Below, one piece after another: positions 1-8,336 of a stretch of DNA of 64,000 nucleotides (its first letter is position 1; each line of letters starts with the position of its first letter). The notes beneath the pieces were generated by a model. That model made no database searches. It saw nothing but the letters and a program-made list of their open reading frames with translations, and was not told the DNA's origin. This DNA is from Anaerobacillus isosaccharinicus (lineage in GTDB: Bacteria > Bacillota > Bacilli > Bacillales > Anaerobacillaceae): NCBI RefSeq assembly GCF_001866075.3, contig NZ_CP063356.1:2532164-2596163 (forward strand). The letters are read 5' to 3'. The position numbers and the translations under genes are program-made.

Positions 1-18
1 TAATAAGGGGAAGGTAAA

Positions 19-555
19 ATGCGAAAAATATTAGCAGTAACTTTTCTTGTTTTCTTAGTGAGCTTAGTAGGCTGTGGATCAGAAGAAGACAAAAAAGAAG
101 TTGTCCTTGATGGGGGAAGCCAGTATAATCAGGCAAATTTTGATTTGGCGCTTTTAGATACAAACGGCAATGTACAAACGATTACTCCAGACGGAAAAAC
201 AATTTATGCTTATTTTACAGGGATTGGCTGACAAATTTGCATTACTCAGCTAGTTGAGCTGAACAATAATATTGATAAATTTCCTGGTGTTAAGATATAC
301 GCAATTAGCTTGTCTTCTCCAGATGAGCACAGCCAATTACAAGAAGCATATAAGCAACAGTTAGAACACTTTGAATTTTTTACTGACTACCAAGGTGAAT
401 TTGGTGAACGGTTTGGTTTTATTGATTTAGAGGCAAACAAAGTTTATCGCGGATATGTAGGTGTAAATCCAGCCACAACAAATATGGTCATTGAAATTGA
501 TTATCTAATTGGTGACAATCTTAAAAAAGTGATAAAGGTAATGGAAGAATTGTAA
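19..555 (+). CDS. Thioredoxin-fold lipoprotein with in-frame TGA; candidate selenoprotein
   Basis: The N-terminus is a lipoprotein signal with lipobox LVGC at Cys19. The rest reads as a redoxin/SCO-like fold, beta-strand YAYFTGIG then the redox site then TQLVELN. At 229-231 the frame meets TGA and continues open in the same frame to 553-555 with no other defect. The residues around it are GIG-(TGA)-QIC, so the stop replaces the first residue of a CxxC-type motif. A 6-bp stem TCAGCT/AGCTGA with a 5-nt loop lies at 246-262, about 20 nt after the TGA, where a bacterial SECIS would sit. Selenocysteine insertion is inference; a nonsense mutation in a lipoprotein gene is the alternative. The start follows AAGGGGAAGG. 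Confidence 0.65.
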
Positions 556-559
556 AGAA

Positions 560-602
560 AAATCTCTTCAGGCTATCTAAGTAGCCTTGAAGAGATTTTT
601 TA
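560..602 (+). terminator. Rho-independent terminator after the redoxin lipoprotein
   Basis: A long stem, AATCTCTTCA paired with TTGAAGAGATT and an inner GGCTA/TAGCC stem, ends in a T-run. It lies directly after the stop at 555. Confidence 0.85.
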
Positions 603-716
603 TTTTTATAAAAAAACTTAAAATATCAGCAAACGTCTAATCACATTAAGTAAGAACTGAATATAGTGATCTTAAGTGGTGGATACCACAATAAATAAAA
701 AGGAGTGTATGTAAAC

Positions 717-818
717 ATGGCTCACGCTCACGGATTAGGTGCAGGATTTGCGTTAATCGTAGTATTGTTTATCCTTTTAGTAATTATTGGGGCTTCATAC
801 GTAGGTTACGGCTACTAA
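717..818 (+). CDS. YjcZ-family sporulation microprotein (33 aa)
   Basis: The 33-residue product is MAHAHGLGAG followed by one hydrophobic segment, FALIVVLFILLVIIGA, and a short Tyr/Gly tail. This is the signature of the YjcZ/YhfM-type sporulation microproteins that occur in many copies in Bacillaceae. The ribosome site AAAAGGAGTG lies 10 nt upstream, and a terminator follows. A second family member is encoded at 20069-20182 on the other strand. The molecular role is unknown; a membrane-associated peptide made in sporulating cells is the family expectation. Confidence 0.85.
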   Translation: MAHAHGLGAGFALIVVLFILLVIIGASYVGYGY

Positions 819-830
819 TATGATGCTTCA

Positions 831-870
831 AAAAGGATGTCCATTCATTTGGGCATCCTTTTGTTTTTTT
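831..870 (+). terminator. Terminator after YjcZ microprotein
   Basis: The hairpin AAAAGGATG-TCC...GGGCATCCTTTT is followed by TTGTTTTTTT. Confidence 0.85.
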
Positions 871-982
871 ATAGGTGAGTTTTAATGATCGAGCAAATTA
901 CATACTTCCATCGAGGTTGTTTTTAATGTAAGTAAAAATAGAAATACAGATAAAACCCTCAAACAAGTTATTCAAATCTAAT

Positions 983-1102
983 TATAATAAGGCTTAAACT
1001 ATGAAGTATTTGTGATAACGGATAACGATTATCAAATAGCATCAAATCCCGACACATGAAACGTTGATTTATCAACATTTTCGAGTGTAGGGATTTTTTC
1101 TT
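983..1102 (+). ncRNA. Candidate untranslated RNA with Fur-like box and own terminator
   Basis: No coding frame is visible between 870 and 1320. A TATAAT hexamer lies at 983-988. At 1020-1034 the sequence GGATAAC-G-ATTATCA matches the 7-1-7 Fur box TGATAAT-N-ATTATCA at 13 of 15 positions. A long hairpin follows, with AAATCCC at 1044-1050 pairing with GGGATTT at 1090-1096 and GTTGAT/ATCAAC near the tip, then a T-run. This is a compact promoter/operator/terminator unit about 60-110 nt long, the layout of a Fur-controlled small RNA. It could instead be an attenuated leader of the downstream tatA cluster. The transcription start is not resolved. Confidence 0.4.
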
Positions 1103-1146
1103 TCACAATTACGTGTTTTCCCTACAAGAACTACCACAATTTCCGA

Positions 1147-1164
1147 TAGTGAAAAAGATCACAA
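1147..1164 (+). promoter_or_regulatory. FNR/CRP-type box upstream of tatA
   Basis: The site reads AGTGA-AAAAGA-TCACA, close to the Bacillus Fnr consensus TGTGA-N6-TCACA. A TATAG-like -10 sequence lies at 1175-1180. It precedes the Tat/molybdoenzyme genes, which would be expected to respond to anaerobiosis. An FNR-like protein is encoded at 49353-50051. Confidence 0.45.
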
Positions 1165-1326
1165 ATGATGCATTATAGAGATAGAAAAACAAGCAAATAG
1201 TTTACACCACTTACCATGTATAGAATTAGACACATTTGTTCAGTTTTTCACAAAGGTACCTTTTAGCGTGCTAGGTTATTTTGGCGAAAGGGGGAAGATA
1301 AAGTTAATTTAAGGAGGAGATGAAAG

Positions 1327-1527
1327 ATGTTAACAAACGTTGGTATTCCAGGTTTAATTTTAATTTTAGTTATTGCTCTAATTATTTTTGGTCCAAAAAG
1401 GTTACCAGAAATGGGAAGAGCAATTGGTCAAACTTTGAAGGAATTTAAAAAGTCAACTCGCCAACTAACAGAAGGCGATGATGACAAACCACTAGAAAAA
1501 ACGCAAGAGGCAAGTAACAATCTTTAA
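1327..1527 (+). CDS. tatA: Twin-arginine translocase subunit TatA
   Basis: The 66-residue protein has one N-terminal membrane helix (about residues 5-20), the [14 protein letters not shown] hinge and an amphipathic helix with a charged tail. These are diagnostic of the pore-forming TatA/E subunits that move folded proteins across the membrane. Immediately downstream is a membrane anchor, then a molybdoenzyme with a twin-arginine signal, so this TatA is probably dedicated to exporting that enzyme. No tatC is present nearby, so a TatC encoded elsewhere would be needed. AAGGAGGAG sets the start. Confidence 0.93.
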   Translation: MLTNVGIPGLILILVIALIIFGPKRLPEMGRAIGQTLKEFKKSTRQLTEGDDDKPLEKTQEASNNL

Positions 1528-1547
1528 TTTAAAAGGAGGTAAATAAT

Positions 1548-2465
1548 ATGATCGGAAGTGCAATTTGGGATATTCGAGTATCCATTGACTTGTTTTTAGG
1601 TGGTATTGGTATCGCCCTATTTTTATTCTCAGTAATTTTAAGCTTCTACAACCCAGCTCGTTATGAGAAATTAATCAAAATTTCAGCATACCTTGCACCA
1701 ATAACAGCTGGAGTTGGATTATTCACTCTAGTAACTGAGTTGGGAAAACCATTCAGAATGGTGATCACTTATTTTTATGTAAACCCTCAATCAGTAACAT
1801 CATGGGGTGGATTTATTCAAGGGGCGTTTTTAGCAGTATCAGCGATTTACGCAGTAATGCTATTTTTAAACAAAACTGTTTCTTCATTAAAGGTTGTACA
1901 ATTAATTGGGTCGTTCCTAGCAGTTGCTGTTGGTATGTACCATGGGTTACTTTTAACATCAATCAGTCTTCCACTTTGGGCAGACGGTTCTGTGGCTGTA
2001 TTATTCTTAGTATCCTCACTAGCAGGTGGTTCAGCTTTTGTGATGATGATGAGATCATTATCAACTGATGCAGGCGAAGTTTCACAAGGAATGAAGGAAG
2101 TTGCAGCAGCGACAGAAGGAGCAAAAGTATTTAATTTCAATGGAATTTTTTTCACTTTAATTACAGCACAGTTAGTAACGACGGTATTTTGGTTTATCGC
2201 GATGAACCGCGGGAGTCGTTATCAGCTTGAATCAATTCAAACAATGTTAGCAGATTATGGAGTGTTCTTCTGGGTATTAGCAGTTGCAATTGGAATTGTT
2301 GTTCCTTTCGCAATCTCGTTATTTCAGTTGATAACAGGATCAAGAAATACGATGTCAAAAGGATTATCAATGATTGTTTTTCTAGCAGTAATTGCGGGAA
2401 GTTTTGCTCTAAAGTATATCATCATTGAAGCAGGTCAAATTCAAGTTCCTATTCAATTACTATAA
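1548..2465 (+). CDS. NrfD/PsrC-like membrane anchor subunit of molybdoenzyme
   Basis: The 305-residue protein has about eight predicted membrane helices and begins MIGSAIWDIRVSIDLFLGGI, typical of the NrfD/PsrC/DmsC-type quinol-interacting anchors. In CISM respiratory enzymes this subunit takes electrons from menaquinol and passes them to the four-cluster ferredoxin subunit. It lies 20 nt after tatA behind AAAGGAGG and 27 nt before the catalytic gene. The order anchor-catalytic-FeS-chaperone matches the C-A-B-D layout I recall for arsenate respiratory operons of Firmicutes. No heme ligand pattern was assigned. Confidence 0.88.
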   Translation: MIGSAIWDIRVSIDLFLGGIGIALFLFSVILSFYNPARYEKLIKISAYLAPITAGVGLFTLVTELGKPFRMVITYFYVNPQSVTSWGGFIQGAFLAVSAIYAVMLFLNKTVSSLKVVQLIGSFLAVAVGMYHGLLLTSISLPLWADGSVAVLFLVSSLAGGSAFVMMMRSLSTDAGEVSQGMKEVAAATEGAKVFNFNGIFFTLITAQLVTTVFWFIAMNRGSRYQLESIQTMLADYGVFFWVLAVAIGIVVPFAISLFQLITGSRNTMSKGLSMIVFLAVIAGSFALKYIIIEAGQIQVPIQLL

Positions 2466-2492
2466 TTTTGATAGGTGGAGGTGGAAGTAGTT

Positions 2493-5036
2493 ATGGAATT
2501 AAATCGTCGAAATTTTATTAAATTATCAGCAGTAAGTGGTTTGTTTGCTGCAGGTGCTACACAAGCAAAGCCAGCACTTACAGCATTTACAGAAACTAAA
2601 GCTAGTGCAGCTACTAATACAGAAGGAGAATGGGTAGGTTCAACATGTCAAGGTTGTACAACATGGTGTCCTGTTCAGGTTTATGTTGTAAATGGTAGAG
2701 CCACTAAAGTTCGTGGTAACCCGAATGCAAAAGCAAATCATGGTGAAGTTTGTGTTCGTGCCCATCTATCACTACAACAGGTGTATGATCCTGACCGTGT
2801 AAAACAACCAATGAAGCGTACAAATCAAAATAAAGGTAAAGATCAAGATCCACAATTTGTTCCGATTACCTGGGAAGAAGCAATGGACACAATTGCAGAG
2901 AAAATCTTGGAACTTCGTAAAAATGGAGAATCTCATAAATTTTCAGTTTGGCGTGGGCGTTATACTGCGAACAACGAAATCTTATACGGAAGCTTAGCAA
3001 AAATGGTTGGTTCACCAAATAATATATCACACAGTTCAATTTGTGCAGAGGCGGAAAAGTTCGGTCCGTATTACACTGAAGCTTTATGGGGCTACCGTGA
3101 TTATGACCACGCAAATTGTCGTTATGAACTTTTATGGGGCGCGGATCCTATCTCATCCAATCGCCAAGTACCACATACGATTAATATTTGGGGTAACACA
3201 ATGGATCGGGCAACAATTGCTTGTATTGATCCACGTTTATCAGCAACCGCGGCGAAGGCAGATGAATGGTTACCTATTATTCCTGGGGAAGATGGTGCGT
3301 TAGCGACAGCAATTGCTCATGTACTGTTAACAGAAGGATTATGGTATAAGCCATTTGTTGGTGATTTTGTTGATGGCGTGAATAAGTTTGTAGCTGGTAG
3401 AACCGTTCGTGAAGAAGATTTTGAAGAAATTGAAGGCTATGGTGTAGTTAAATGGTGGAATTTAGCATTAAAAGATACAACACCTGAATGGGCAGCAGAA
3501 CGTTGTGGAATTCCAGTTGATCAAATTCTTCGGGTAGCTCGTGGTTTTGGGGAAGCGGCTCCACATGCAATATCATTCTTATCACCAGGCGCTAGTATGC
3601 AAATTCGAGGTGGTTATACAGCGATTGCTGTTCATGCTCTTAACGGACTTGTTGGTTCAGCAGATAATAAAGGTGGTACATTATCTTGGTCTAGTGTTCC
3701 GTCAAATGGAATGCCAAGCTTTGATGATTACCTTGATGATATTGCCAAAAAAGGAGCCAAAGAAAAACGTATTGACCAAGGTGGAACATTGAAATTCCCA
3801 GGTCTTAATAAAAAATCTGGTGGTTCAAAGTTTACTGCAAACATGGCGCAGGCAATGCTTGATGAGGATCCATATGACTTAAAAGTTGTTTTGAGCTACT
3901 GGAATAACTTTAACTTTAGTTGCCCTGATACAAATAAGTGGGATAAAGCCTTAGCAAAATTACCATTTTTAGTTCATATGACAGTAAATCCTGCTGAGAT
4001 GACACACTTTGCAGACATTGTATTACCAGTAACTCATCAATTGTATGAACGTTTAAGTCCTGTTAAGGGTTCCGGTGGTAATATGCATGCACACATGACA
4101 TTAACACAGCGTGTTATCGAACCATTATGGGATGTGAAGATTGATGAAACTGAAATACCGTTTATGTTAGCGGAAGCATTGGCAAAGAAAGGTTTTTCGA
4201 ACATTTATGATTATTATACAAAAGAATTCGTCGATCCAGAAACAGGTAAGCGTCCAACAACGCCAGAGGAATTTAATGAAATTGTAACTAAAATTTATAG
4301 TGAACCAGTTTGGAACCCATCTATTGAGAAGAAGGGTGACAACATCAATGGTTGGGAAGAATTTAAGAAGGTTGCTGTGTGGAATTCTGTACCTTATCAG
4401 TTCAAGAAGAAGTGGGGCGGAAACTGGGGCACTGATACAGGTAAGTTTGAATTCTACAGTGAAACGTTGAAGCGAGTTTTAGGTGAACATGCTGAGGCAA
4501 ATGATGCTTCAATAGACCAAGTCATGGAAGCGACATTAAACACAGCGCGTGGTGAGCTAGCATTTGTTGGTCACTATGAGCCAGCTTATCGTCATGGTGA
4601 GGAAACTGAATTTCCATTTATTTTCTCGGAGCATCGTTCTCGTTTAAACCGTGAAGCGCGTTCTGCGAATACTTCTTGGTATCAAGAATTTAAGAACGCT
4701 GACCCAGGTGATGTTGCATGGGATGATGTAGCGAAAATCAATCCAATTGATGCTGCAAAACTAGGAGTTAATGATGGCGACAAAGTAAAACTAACGTCAC
4801 CATATGGTGATATTACTGTAACTGCGAAACTTTGGGAAGGGACACGTCCTGGAGTAATCTCTAAATGTTATGGTCAAGGTCACTGGGCGTACGGAAGAAC
4901 AGCGTCATTGGATTTTGGAAAGAAAATTGCCCGCGGTGGTAACAACAATACTATTCTAGCGGATGCATATGAAGCGTTAAGTGGTAGTACTGCTCGTCAC
5001 GGTGGTACAACAAGAATAAAAGTCGAAAAAGTATAA
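2493..5036 (+). CDS. Tat-exported molybdopterin oxyanion reductase, ArrA-like catalytic subunit
   Basis: The 847-residue protein starts at an ATG 11 nt after GGAGG; an in-frame GTG at 2475 lies within the ribosome site. The Tat signal is NRRNFIKLSA. A [4Fe-4S] motif C52-x2-C55-x3-C59-x27-C87 precedes the molybdopterin domains. C184, in SSICAEAEKF, is the expected Mo ligand. R156, Y157, H180 and K189 keep the spacing of the arsenate-binding residues I recall from Shewanella ArrA (R165, Y166, H189, K198, C193). The motif QFVPITWEEAM fits ArrA. However, YYTEALWGY and ALKDTT differ from the usual ArrA forms. Arsenate, antimonate or selenate are all possible substrates; family assignment is firm, substrate is not. 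Confidence 0.88.
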   Translation: MELNRRNFIKLSAVSGLFAAGATQAKPALTAFTETKASAATNTEGEWVGSTCQGCTTWCPVQVYVVNGRATKVRGNPNAKANHGEVCVRAHLSLQQVYDPDRVKQPMKRTNQNKGKDQDPQFVPITWEEAMDTIAEKILELRKNGESHKFSVWRGRYTANNEILYGSLAKMVGSPNNISHSSICAEAEKFGPYYTEALWGYRDYDHANCRYELLWGADPISSNRQVPHTINIWGNTMDRATIACIDPRLSATAAKADEWLPIIPGEDGALATAIAHVLLTEGLWYKPFVGDFVDGVNKFVAGRTVREEDFEEIEGYGVVKWWNLALKDTTPEWAAERCGIPVDQILRVARGFGEAAPHAISFLSPGASMQIRGGYTAIAVHALNGLVGSADNKGGTLSWSSVPSNGMPSFDDYLDDIAKKGAKEKRIDQGGTLKFPGLNKKSGGSKFTANMAQAMLDEDPYDLKVVLSYWNNFNFSCPDTNKWDKALAKLPFLVHMTVNPAEMTHFADIVLPVTHQLYERLSPVKGSGGNMHAHMTLTQRVIEPLWDVKIDETEIPFMLAEALAKKGFSNIYDYYTKEFVDPETGKRPTTPEEFNEIVTKIYSEPVWNPSIEKKGDNINGWEEFKKVAVWNSVPYQFKKKWGGNWGTDTGKFEFYSETLKRVLGEHAEANDASIDQVMEATLNTARGELAFVGHYEPAYRHGEETEFPFIFSEHRSRLNREARSANTSWYQEFKNADPGDVAWDDVAKINPIDAAKLGVNDGDKVKLTSPYGDITVTAKLWEGTRPGVISKCYGQGHWAYGRTASLDFGKKIARGGNNNTILADAYEALSGSTARHGGTTRIKVEKV

Positions 5037-5060
5037 GAAAACATGTGGAGGTGAAAAAAA

Positions 5061-5753
5061 ATGGCAAAAAACTATGCAATGGTCATTGATTTACAAAAAT
5101 GTGTAGGGTGTGCAGCTTGTTCAGTTGCTTGTAAAAATGAAAATAATACAGATATAGGTAAAAATTGGTCTTCAGCAATCCAAAGAACGATTGGAACGTT
5201 CCCAAATGTTAAATATGAGTATATTCCAACCTTATGTAATCATTGTGAAAACGCTCCGTGTGCAAAAGCTTGTCCAACGCAAGCCATGTATAAAGATGAA
5301 AATGGATTAACGCTCCATAATACTGATAAATGTATTGGGTGTAAGAGTTGCATGCTTGCATGTCCGTATGGAGTTATATCAGCAAATAAGAGAGATCCAC
5401 ACGAATATTGGAAGCAAGAAGATGCATTCATTGGTGGGGGAATGACGGCAACACCAAAAGAAGTAACAGAAAGAACTGGTACTCCAATTCCTTATTACAA
5501 TGCCGACCGTGAAAAGACTTATGAGGGCATTCGTTATAAAGGGATTGTGGAAAAGTGCACTTTCTGTGATCATCGTCTAGCAGAGGGAGAGAAGCCATAT
5601 TGCTCTGTAGCTTGTCCAGCTAAATGTCGTTACGTTGGTGACTTAAATGACCCGACTGACGAAATAAATGAATTACTAGGTAAATATGCGGCTCGGCAGC
5701 TACAACCTGATAAAGGAACTAAGCCGAAAGTATTCTATATAAGAAGTTTCTAA
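5061..5753 (+). CDS. Four-[4Fe-4S] electron-transfer subunit (ArrB/PsrB-like)
   Basis: The 230-residue protein contains sixteen cysteines arranged as four ferredoxin motifs: CVGCAACSVAC, CNHCENAPCAKAC, CIGCKSCMLAC and the split CTFCDHR...CSVACPAKC. This is the standard beta subunit of CISM molybdoenzymes, which relays electrons from the membrane anchor to the catalytic subunit. It has no signal peptide and would be co-exported with the Tat-bearing partner. It lies 24 nt behind the catalytic gene with a GGAGGTG site. A terminator-like hairpin follows at 5789. Confidence 0.93.
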   Translation: MAKNYAMVIDLQKCVGCAACSVACKNENNTDIGKNWSSAIQRTIGTFPNVKYEYIPTLCNHCENAPCAKACPTQAMYKDENGLTLHNTDKCIGCKSCMLACPYGVISANKRDPHEYWKQEDAFIGGGMTATPKEVTERTGTPIPYYNADREKTYEGIRYKGIVEKCTFCDHRLAEGEKPYCSVACPAKCRYVGDLNDPTDEINELLGKYAARQLQPDKGTKPKVFYIRSF

Positions 5754-5788
5754 GGATAATAGTATAAGTGTTTTAGAAAACTAGACTA

Positions 5789-5819
5789 ATGAGGGCGAGG
5801 TGTTTATCGCCCTCATTTT
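5789..5819 (+). terminator. Hairpin/attenuator between Fe-S subunit and chaperone genes
   Basis: ATGAGGGCGA pairs perfectly with TCGCCCTCAT and is followed by TTTT. It could lower expression of the downstream chaperone relative to the enzyme subunits. Confidence 0.7.
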
Positions 5820-5848
5820 ACAAAAAAAATATACGAGGAGTGAGGAAC

Positions 5849-6475
5849 GTGGAAGCAACGAACTCATTAGAGCGTGTTCAACATAAAGCAAATACTTTTA
5901 AAGTACTATCAGTTCTTTACAAGCAACCAAGTGAAGATTTCCACTATTATTTAACCCATTTAAAAATAAGTATTAGTAATATTTATCCGCAACTACTAAA
6001 CGATGTAGAGAAATTAGAGTTTGAATTTCAAAAGTATGATACGAAATTAATTAACTTAGAGGTTGAGCACGCAAAGCTTTTTGTCGGTCCATTTGACGTA
6101 CTTTGTCCTCCTTATAGTAGTATTTATTTAAATGAAGGGCGTGCAGTTTTTGGTGAATCGACTCTAGAAGCAATTAATGCTTACAATGAGGCTGGAATTG
6201 AATTGTCAAAAGAATATAAAGAACTCCCTGATCATATTTCAACAGAACTGGAATTTATTTATTTTTTATATTTTTCTTATCATGATAATCCCCAATTTAA
6301 ATATTTGCAGCAAATTGAATCATTTATTGAAAGTCATTTAGGTAGATGGGTAGTTCCTTTTATCGCTAAAGTTGAAGAAAGAGCAGCTACCGATTTTTAC
6401 AAAGTACTATCAACTATATTAGCTCAAGTTATAGCTAAAGAAGCATTGGAATTGAAAGAGAGAATGAGTGATTAG
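5849..6475 (+). CDS. TorD-family molybdoenzyme maturation chaperone
   Basis: The 208-residue, mostly helical cytoplasmic protein carries the family pattern EHAKLFVGP...CPPYSSIYLNEGR followed by LPDHISTELEFIYFL. TorD/DmsD/NarJ-type chaperones bind the Tat signal of their molybdoenzyme and hold it for cofactor insertion. I chose the GTG at 5849, preceded by GAGGAGTGAGG. The longer frame from 5789 begins inside the terminator hairpin and has no ribosome site. It is the last gene before the insertion sequence, whose presumed end lies only 7 nt after the stop codon. Confidence 0.85.
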   Translation: MEATNSLERVQHKANTFKVLSVLYKQPSEDFHYYLTHLKISISNIYPQLLNDVEKLEFEFQKYDTKLINLEVEHAKLFVGPFDVLCPPYSSIYLNEGRAVFGESTLEAINAYNEAGIELSKEYKELPDHISTELEFIYFLYFSYHDNPQFKYLQQIESFIESHLGRWVVPFIAKVEERAATDFYKVLSTILAQVIAKEALELKERMSD

Positions 6476-6481
6476 TATTAG

Positions 6482-8313
6482 AATAGAGACTCGGAAATTA
6501 AATGATTAATTTGCGGTCTCCTGGAGTGTATCAGCTGGATTTAAGAAGGAAAAATGGAATTTTCAAAGCCATTTTCAAAAGAATGCATGACAAATAAACC
6601 ACATGTTGTGGATTTTTTGAAAATTGTTCTTTATGATGGGTTTATAAGGACAAAAGAGATTGAATAATTGGGTTCGCAGCCACAAAGTTATTCTTTTTTG
6701 CTTCCTTTATCCACGCATCGGCATGTTGGCACATGCCGATGATATATGTACGAATATTCCAATGCCGAGAACTTCGTCCTCTTGAATCTTCTAAACGATA
6801 ATCCACTTTTTGACGTTTGATACAACGCTCGACTCCAGTTCGTAAAGAATAGCGTTTTCGCCATTCCTTACTACCTCGCTTGACGCGAGGAAAAAGACGA
6901 GGATTATCCTTCGTCGCTGTATAAAATGTTCGACCATATTTTGAATCGGAACATGGATTTGGACATTCCCACTTCCCACAAACGGCTGGACAACGCCATT
7001 TGCGGCGGTAGGTTTTCTGATTTAGTCCCCAATGGATCATCTCTCGACCGATTGGGCAAATTGGAACCCCTTTAAGGTTTATATCCATTTGTTTGTGCTG
7101 AAATTGTTTAGAACGTCTTGGATTAAGGTCAATGATGGCTGAAACATCATAGTGTTCTAACATTTCATAGATAGGGGTTGCATCTAAGGCTGAATCTAAA
7201 ATGACTTCACCAATTTTCCAATCAGAATACCATTGTTGGAGTTCGCTAAATGCGCTTATAAACAAAACAGAATCGTGTTTACTGGCTCGGTAGAGCCTTG
7301 GATAAATAGGTAAGTCATAAGGACTATCAGAAGCAGATACCATGAAAAGACTTCTACCATAATAGTACTTTTCTCTAGAACTATCCCAACCATAATCAGC
7401 ATCAGGGTCTGAGAATTGACGCTTACATTGGCACTTCCAGTTCCCTTGTTTACGACATTCACAAAGAAACTTACCGTAAGGTTTACCACCGGTCAGAACT
7501 GGAGAACCATCACCTAGAATGCTTAGAGATTTTGTGTTTCCTAATAATCCTGCTTCTGCTGATTTATTGACAAACAAAGACTGAAAGATTATTTGAAGCT
7601 GATCATGAGCCTTCGGTATATAGTTTTGATGTTTATTTTTCAAAGTGCGTTTAACTAGCTTTTCTACAATCTTTGGGTTTTTAGGATCTAGTTTCTGATT
7701 CTTTTTTCCTTTCTTTCGAGGTTTTGCTAACTTTCTTTTATTTCTTTTTGATAAATGTGGAGTTGAAGCAAGCCATAGACGATTGAAAAAGTCGTAAAAC
7801 GTTCCGACTCCAGGAACGTTGCTTGGAGAAAATCCACTAAGGACAGCATAAATCGGTGTTGTTTTTAAATGGTAAACCCATTGATCAACACTCGTTACAT
7901 TGTGATAATGCATTAGCATTAAACTTCTCAACATATCACAAGGATTACGCGGTTTTCTTCCTCTTGGATTAGAGGAATAACGGTGTCTAAGCAACATGGC
8001 GGCATCGGTTAGGTCAATCAAGGAACACCAAATTATTGGTCTAGAGTAAAAGGTTTTTAAAAATGTTTTATCCTTATAGAGTTCTTCTAATTGCTCAACA
8101 ACAAAAGACAGATAGGATTCATGAGAACGGACGTTTTTTAGCATAAAAATTCCCCCAATACGAGTTTTTTAATGTCTTCAACTCGATTGTTGGGGCGATC
8201 TGAATTTGTCAAGAGGAAAATTTGTTCGTACCCTTTAATTAGGGGTGAAACAATAAAAAGCCCAAGTCGAAAGACTAGAGCTGAAGCGGAAATTTAATTT
8301 CCGAGAGACTATT
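6482..8313. mobile_element. Insertion sequence (about 1.8 kb) with 22-bp terminal inverted repeats
   Basis: A perfect 14-bp inverted repeat, CTCGGAAATTAAAT at 6490-6503 and its complement at 8292-8305, brackets the transposase gene. It extends to 22 bp (6482-6503 and 8292-8313) with a 3-nt mismatch block. TAG flanks both outer ends and may be a short target duplication. The element lies between the torD-like gene and the ferredoxin gene of the respiratory island. End positions are my inference; copies elsewhere in the genome would confirm them. Confidence 0.55.
6642..8144 (-). CDS. DDE-type IS transposase (500 aa)
   Basis: The protein begins with a helical DNA-binding region containing RGRKPRNPCDMLRSLMLMHY, as in DUF772-type transposases. 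A basic Lys/Arg stretch follows, then a catalytic-domain pattern: LSILGDGSPV (first Asp), VILDSALDATPIYEML (second Asp) and SLRTGVERCIKRQKVDYRL (Glu). A cysteine-rich insertion (CECRKQ...CQCKRQ and CPAVCGKWECPNPC) looks like zinc binding. The frame is full length and uninterrupted, so the element may be active. I could not name the IS family with confidence; IS4/IS5/IS1182-like DDE_Tnp_1 is the best guess. Confidence 0.88.
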   Translation of the reverse strand: MLKNVRSHESYLSFVVEQLEELYKDKTFLKTFYSRPIIWCSLIDLTDAAMLLRHRYSSNPRGRKPRNPCDMLRSLMLMHYHNVTSVDQWVYHLKTTPIYAVLSGFSPSNVPGVGTFYDFFNRLWLASTPHLSKRNKRKLAKPRKKGKKNQKLDPKNPKIVEKLVKRTLKNKHQNYIPKAHDQLQIIFQSLFVNKSAEAGLLGNTKSLSILGDGSPVLTGGKPYGKFLCECRKQGNWKCQCKRQFSDPDADYGWDSSREKYYYGRSLFMVSASDSPYDLPIYPRLYRASKHDSVLFISAFSELQQWYSDWKIGEVILDSALDATPIYEMLEHYDVSAIIDLNPRRSKQFQHKQMDINLKGVPICPIGREMIHWGLNQKTYRRKWRCPAVCGKWECPNPCSDSKYGRTFYTATKDNPRLFPRVKRGSKEWRKRYSLRTGVERCIKRQKVDYRLEDSRGRSSRHWNIRTYIIGMCQHADAWIKEAKKNNFVAANPIIQSLLSL

Positions 8314-8336
8314 TAGATTATGTGAGGTGAATGTAT

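Noticed and set aside
1063-1076. GTTGATTTATCAAC considered as an FNR site
   Set aside because: The spacer is 2 nt instead of 4, and the sequence forms the tip of the terminator hairpin.
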